This document shows, piece after piece, positions 8,347 to 11,370 of a stretch of 11,370 nucleotides of DNA (the first letter of the stretch is position 1; each line of letters begins with the position of its first letter). Source of the stretch: Actinomycetota bacterium (lineage in GTDB: Bacteria; Actinomycetota; Actinomycetes; S36-B12; UBA10799); the NCBI GenBank assembly GCA_030837445.1, contig JAUPKM010000063.1, positions 1-11,370 on the forward strand, read 5' to 3'. The notes under the pieces were generated by a model, which did no database searches, was not told where the DNA came from, and saw only the letters and a program-made list of their open reading frames with translations. The position numbers and the translations under genes are program-made.

Positions 8347-8364
8347 ACACCCGGTGCCGGGTGT
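8347..8364 (-). terminator. Hairpin directly after the exporter stop
   Basis: ACACCCGG (8347-8354) and CCGGGTGT (8357-8364) form a perfect 8-bp stem two bases past the TGA stop of the exporter gene (8367-8369). There is no T-run, but actinobacterial terminators often lack one. It is the likely end of the regulator-reductase-exporter operon. Confidence 0.6.
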
Positions 8365-8366
8365 TC

Positions 8367-9782
8367 TCAGGCCGCGGACGGGGTCGAGGGCAGGCGTAGG
8401 AACACCGCGACCAAGAGGGCGGACACGATGCAGATGGCGGCGTTGATACCCATCGCGAACTGCAGCCCGGGAAGGAGCGTCTCAGTGGCGAAGGCGGTGA
8501 CGAGTGCGGACATGATGGGTGTGCCGAGGGTGATGCCGACCTGCTGGCTCATGGTGATGAGACCGGTGGCCAGACCCTGCTGGTCGCTCGGAACACTGGT
8601 CGTGGAGGTGACGGTGTAACCGACGATGACGACGAGGTTGGCGACACCGCCGATGAATGTGACGATCAGTAGCGGGAGGATCCAGCCCTGATGGTCGGAG
8701 ACGAAGGCGAGTGGAAGAGTCGCTGCGCCCTGGACGATGAAACCGACGACGATCGCAACCTTGGAGCTGGTCTTTCCGATGACTCTCGGGGCGATGAGAC
8801 CACCGGTGACCGTCCCGATGCCGAGCCACGCGAAGATCAGGCCAGCGGTGACGGCGTTGAGTCCGAGGACCTCCTGGAGGTAGAGCGTCAGGGGGAACAC
8901 CAAGGAGGTCTCGGTCGCGAAGGCGAGGAGACCGGCGAGGTTTCCCCAAGCCACGTTGCTGCGCTTGAGCAGTGCCGGGGCGACGAGAGGTTCGGACACG
9001 CGGGATTCGATGACCTGGAAGATAGCGAACAGAACGATGGCTGCGAGGATCAGTCCCCATGCCGCGGAGTTGGTCCAGCCCTTCTCACCGGCGGTGGCGA
9101 TGCCGCAGACGAGGGCGACCAGGGCGAGGGTGACTGTGATCGCACCGGGAGTGTCAAGGCGCGGGCGGTGCTCGACAGCCTTCTGGTCGTTCAGTACGAA
9201 TGGAGCGACAGCAAGGACGAAGACGGCGACGACAACGTTGATGAAGAACGCGCCCCGCCAGCTCACCAAACCGATGAGCAGACCTCCGAGTGCAGCACCG
9301 GTGGTGAACCCCGCGGCCATCAGGGCTCCGCTGAGGCCGAGCACTCGTGCACGTGCCGGCCCTTCCGTGAACATTGTGGTGAGCAGGGAGAGCGCCGCTG
9401 GGGTGACCATGGCGGTGGCGATTCCCTGGCCGACCCGGGCTACCAGGAGCATCACGGGTTCGGCGGCGAGACCAGCGGCGAGAGAAGAGACGCCGAGCAG
9501 GATCATGCCGAGGAGGAACAAACGTTTGCGGCCGAACAGGTCGGCGACACGGCCGAAGAACAACGTGAATCCTGCGGCGCACAGCGCGAACGCTGTGACG
9601 ATCCATTGGAGGTTCGCGGTGGTGAAGCCGAGGTCACGACCGATGTGCGGAAGGGCGACGTTGAGGATGGAGAAGTCGACGGCGAGGGTGAAGTTCGCCG
9701 TGAGCAGCACGGCGACGGCGACTTTTTGACGACTGGTCGTCTTTTCTTCGACCAGGGGTTCTATCAACTCTTTCGCAGTCAA
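8367..9782 (-). CDS. MFS drug exporter, DHA2 (14-TM) family
   Basis: This is a proton-driven inner-membrane exporter of 471 residues, a usual length for EmrB/QacA-type DHA2 transporters. Visible family marks are motif D1 near 33-45 (LAVDFSILNVALP), motif A GRVADLFGRKRL (77-88), and the antiporter motif C region near 149-172 followed by SWRGAFFIN (174-182). Hydrophobic segments continue to the C-terminus and fit about 14 helices. The frame begins with TTG at 9782, with AGGA about 10 nt upstream; no better start is seen before the first helix. The gene follows the quinone reductase on the same strand after a 102-nt gap and is probably in the same operon. The substrate cannot be told from sequence; quinones, dyes or antibiotics are typical of the family. 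Confidence 0.92.
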   Translation of the reverse strand: MTAKELIEPLVEEKTTSRQKVAVAVLLTANFTLAVDFSILNVALPHIGRDLGFTTANLQWIVTAFALCAAGFTLFFGRVADLFGRKRLFLLGMILLGVSSLAAGLAAEPVMLLVARVGQGIATAMVTPAALSLLTTMFTEGPARARVLGLSGALMAAGFTTGAALGGLLIGLVSWRGAFFINVVVAVFVLAVAPFVLNDQKAVEHRPRLDTPGAITVTLALVALVCGIATAGEKGWTNSAAWGLILAAIVLFAIFQVIESRVSEPLVAPALLKRSNVAWGNLAGLLAFATETSLVFPLTLYLQEVLGLNAVTAGLIFAWLGIGTVTGGLIAPRVIGKTSSKVAIVVGFIVQGAATLPLAFVSDHQGWILPLLIVTFIGGVANLVVIVGYTVTSTTSVPSDQQGLATGLITMSQQVGITLGTPIMSALVTAFATETLLPGLQFAMGINAAICIVSALLVAVFLRLPSTPSAA

Positions 9783-9884
9783 GGTAAGGTTGTCCTATTC
9801 TGTTGTTGTTGCTTGGAGTGTGCTCTGTTTTGTGGCTCGGCGGACGTGCTGAAAGCTTGTTCGTGGCCTTCTCGGTGCGGGGTC

Positions 9885-10601
9885 TTACCGTGCTGTGAGA
9901 GGGGTGCGGGATCGTGAGGTCTTCACCATGGGGCGGCTGTCAAGGTTGCTGAAAGCGTGACGTACGTCGTCCAACGCTCGTGCGCGCCGGACGTCGTCCA
10001 CATGGGCCGGGCCGTAGGTGATGATCGGTTCGAGAACGTCATAGCCGACGAATTCAAGCATTCCGCGGTGGATGTGGAAGAGGAATTCGTTGATATCGCC
10101 GAACGTCCCGTCTTCGGTGAACGAGTCGGCTGAACCACCGGTGGTCATCAGCGCCACGGCGCGGCGCCCGGCCAGGGCTGCTTCGTCGAACAGCCCGAGG
10201 TCGCCGCCGCTCACGGCGCCCATGGCGAAGACGCGGTCCACCCATCCTTTGAGGATCGCGGGCAGGGAGAACCACCAGAGAGGGAACGACAGTACGAGCA
10301 GGTTTGCTCGAAACACCGCATCCAGGTCGGTACGGACATCCGCAGCCAGGCTCCCGCTCTTCGCGGCGTTCCACTGCTCGCGTTGCGGCTTGAAGGGTCC
10401 TTCGAACGGTGGGAACTCACCTCGGTCGAGGACCGGTGACCATTGTTGTGCGTACAGGTCGATGAACTCGACGGTGTAACCCTGTGCTTCCAGGGAGGCA
10501 CAGGCGGTGCGTGCTTGTGCGGTGTTGAACGAGGAGGGCTCAGGGTGCGCATGGACGATGAGAGCCGAGGCTGGGGCTCCGGAGGGCGTGCTCACGCCCA
10601 C
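9885..10601 (-). CDS. Flavodoxin-fold NAD(P)H:quinone oxidoreductase
   Basis: This 238-residue protein belongs to the NQO1/MdaB-like flavodoxin-fold family (Pfam Flavodoxin_2). Members use FAD or FMN to reduce quinones or azo dyes by two electrons in the cytoplasm. The N-terminal flavin phosphate site is HAHPEPSSFN (17-26). The family signature FPLWWFSLP followed by AILKGWVDRV lies at 106-124, and TTGG at 153-156 belongs to the flavin-binding loop. The start is GTG at 10601, or more likely the in-frame GTG at 10595 if a promoter-proximal leaderless mRNA is used. The regulator stop is only 8 nt upstream, so the two genes are probably co-transcribed. Its role is likely detoxification of quinone-like electrophiles sensed by the regulator. 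Confidence 0.92.
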   Translation of the reverse strand: MGVSTPSGAPASALIVHAHPEPSSFNTAQARTACASLEAQGYTVEFIDLYAQQWSPVLDRGEFPPFEGPFKPQREQWNAAKSGSLAADVRTDLDAVFRANLLVLSFPLWWFSLPAILKGWVDRVFAMGAVSGGDLGLFDEAALAGRRAVALMTTGGSADSFTEDGTFGDINEFLFHIHRGMLEFVGYDVLEPIITYGPAHVDDVRRARALDDVRHAFSNLDSRPMVKTSRSRTPLTAR

Positions 10602-10629
10602 ATCATATCTTAAAATCGCGATGTGTCGA
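10602..10629 (-). promoter_or_regulatory. Internal promoter for the quinone reductase gene
   Basis: On the minus strand TCGACA (10624-10629, 5 of 6 to the -35 consensus) and TATGAT (10602-10607, 5 of 6 to the -10) are 16 nt apart. They overlap the last codons and stop of the regulator gene. Predicted transcription starts near 10595, on an in-frame GTG. Confidence 0.5.
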
Positions 10630-10969
10630 TACGACGTGGACTCTCGTCCGCGATGGCTTCACCGACCCGGCGCAGCAGGGCATTGTCGCGCCTGTAGTGA
10701 GTCCACTTCCCCACCCGGGTGGGGATCACCAGCCCCGCGCGTTCGAGGGTCGCCATGTAGGACGAGACCGTCGACTGCGCGAGCCCGCTCTTCGCCTGTA
10801 TGTGACTGGCACAGACCCCGACCTTGGTCCGATCTGCGATGGGCTCGTACTCGGCGAACTCGGTCTCGGGATCGCGGAGCCACTCCATGATCTCTAGACG
10901 TACCGGGTTGGCCAGGGCTTTGAGCGCATCAAGCAGTTCGCCGGTTGAGAGTCTGCCCTCGTCGCTCAT
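10610..10969 (-). CDS. ArsR-type winged-helix regulator
   Basis: This is a 119-residue DNA-binding protein of ArsR-like architecture. ALANPVRLEIMEWL (19-32) is the typical first helix block. The recognition helix region is AKSGLAQSTVSSYMATL (59-75), followed by the ERAGLV turn and a wing (GKWTHYRR, 87-94). The metal-binding ELCV motif of classical ArsR is absent. One cysteine (Cys53, in VGVCASHIQ) sits just before the HTH, the place where some redox- or quinone-sensing actinobacterial ArsR proteins carry a sensor thiol; that role here is inference. The ATG at 10969 has an excellent AGGAGG (10977-10982) 7 nt upstream. It heads the putative operon with the reductase and exporter and probably represses it and itself. 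Confidence 0.9.
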   Translation of the reverse strand: MSDEGRLSTGELLDALKALANPVRLEIMEWLRDPETEFAEYEPIADRTKVGVCASHIQAKSGLAQSTVSSYMATLERAGLVIPTRVGKWTHYRRDNALLRRVGEAIADESPRRIDTSRF

Positions 10970-10990
10970 GACACCGCCTCCTGGAAAATC

Positions 10991-11028
10991 TACAGTTCAC
11001 TATACGTCGATCTGTATCAGGGGTGCCA
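10991..11028 (-). promoter_or_regulatory. Promoter and dyad operator of the ArsR-type regulator
   Basis: TACAG (10991-10995) and CTGTA (11012-11016) form a dyad with 16 nt between. The dyad overlaps a minus-strand -10 box TATAGT (10999-11004); a weak -35 TGGCAC lies at 11023-11028. The arrangement suits autorepression by the adjacent regulator. This is inferred from position and symmetry. Confidence 0.45.
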
Positions 11029-11127
11029 GATCGCGGGACGGCGGCGCCCGCCGCCCCGGGCGAGGTCAACTCCTCCGGGGCACTGCGTGTCGGTCCGACT
11101 CCCCTGATCGAGTGTGAGTGAGGGGTG

Positions 11128-11202
11128 CTGTACCTGTTCGGCCGAGGGTTCGGAGCCGACGAGGTGGCGCGCCGTCTGCTCCTCTCCCCGGGGGCGGTGA
11201 GG
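11128..11202 (+). pseudogene. Possible LuxR-type HTH remnant
   Basis: The frame starting at the GTG at 11125 reads LYLFGRGFGADEVARRLLLS and then PGAVR. This resembles the GerE/LuxR helix-turn-helix (x-Leu-x-x-G-x-x-x-x-E-[IV]-A-x-x-L-x-x-S-x-x-[TA]-V). A TGA lies two codons before, and the sequence runs into the tRNA promoter, so at most a fragment survives. A chance match is possible. Confidence 0.25.
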
Positions 11203-11213
11203 GGAGAACCGTT

Positions 11214-11243
11214 TTGCTCAGGGGGCCACCGGTCGCGTACGCT
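11214..11243 (+). promoter_or_regulatory. Promoter of the initiator tRNA
   Basis: TTGCTC (11214-11219) and TACGCT (11238-11243) are 18 nt apart, ending 12 nt before the tRNA 5' end. Position and spacing fit a tRNA promoter, although the boxes are only partial matches. Confidence 0.45.
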
Positions 11244-11255
11244 AGGCCTCAGCGA

Positions 11256-11329
<74 letters not shown>

Positions 11330-11370
11330 CGAAGGAACCGCAGGTCACCGGCCCGTCATCTTGATCGAGA

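Noticed and set aside
8691..9917. Open plus-strand frame (408 codons) opposite the exporter
   Set aside because: The minus strand encodes an unmistakable MFS protein; the antisense translation is a run of charged residues with no domain.

Overview
The window is high-GC actinobacterial DNA. The evidence is the GC-rich third codon positions, many GTG/TTG starts, a DHA2-type exporter beside an ArsR-type regulator, an initiator tRNA of actinobacterial type, and a left-edge gene of a glycerophosphotransferase-like family that is familiar from Streptomyces and relatives. The genus cannot be fixed from the sequence alone. All protein genes I support lie on the minus strand; the tRNA is on the plus strand.

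Left edge (1-863): a truncated GT-B-like, CDP-glycerol-glycerophosphotransferase-type protein. Its GTG start directly abuts a 7-bp tandem repeat (5.6 copies of GGTTTCC). A gene-free spacer (903-1192) follows, holding a perfect 12-bp inverted repeat.

Centre (1193-6512): the most unusual part, a two-gene minus-strand unit. The upstream gene encodes a 1242-residue protein that I read as an acyltransferase (FabD/PKS-AT fold), a second degenerate AT-like segment, and an APH/choline-kinase-like phosphotransferase domain. The downstream gene encodes a 500-residue helical-repeat protein that could form an alpha/alpha toroid. No ketosynthase or carrier protein is visible. Both genes carry TTA leucine codons (two in the first, one in the second), which are rare in high-GC actinomycetes and often mark regulated or acquired specialised-metabolism genes. 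My hypothesis is a small unit that transfers an acyl group and phosphorylates a small molecule, with the toroid protein as partner or cyclase-like enzyme. The product is unknown.

Gene-poor region (6513-8366, about 1.85 kb): the leader of the AT-kinase gene, promoter-like boxes, a frameshifted minus-strand gene remnant near 7533-7740, and a cluster of three hairpins (8010-8097). In the minus direction this cluster ends in an intrinsic terminator.

Right side (8347-11028): a probable redox/drug-response operon in the order ArsR-type regulator, flavodoxin-fold NAD(P)H:quinone reductase, 14-TM DHA2 exporter. It has a dyad over the regulator promoter, a second promoter inside the regulator's 3' end, and a hairpin just after the exporter stop. 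Further right are a possible LuxR HTH remnant and an initiator tRNA-Met (11256-11329).
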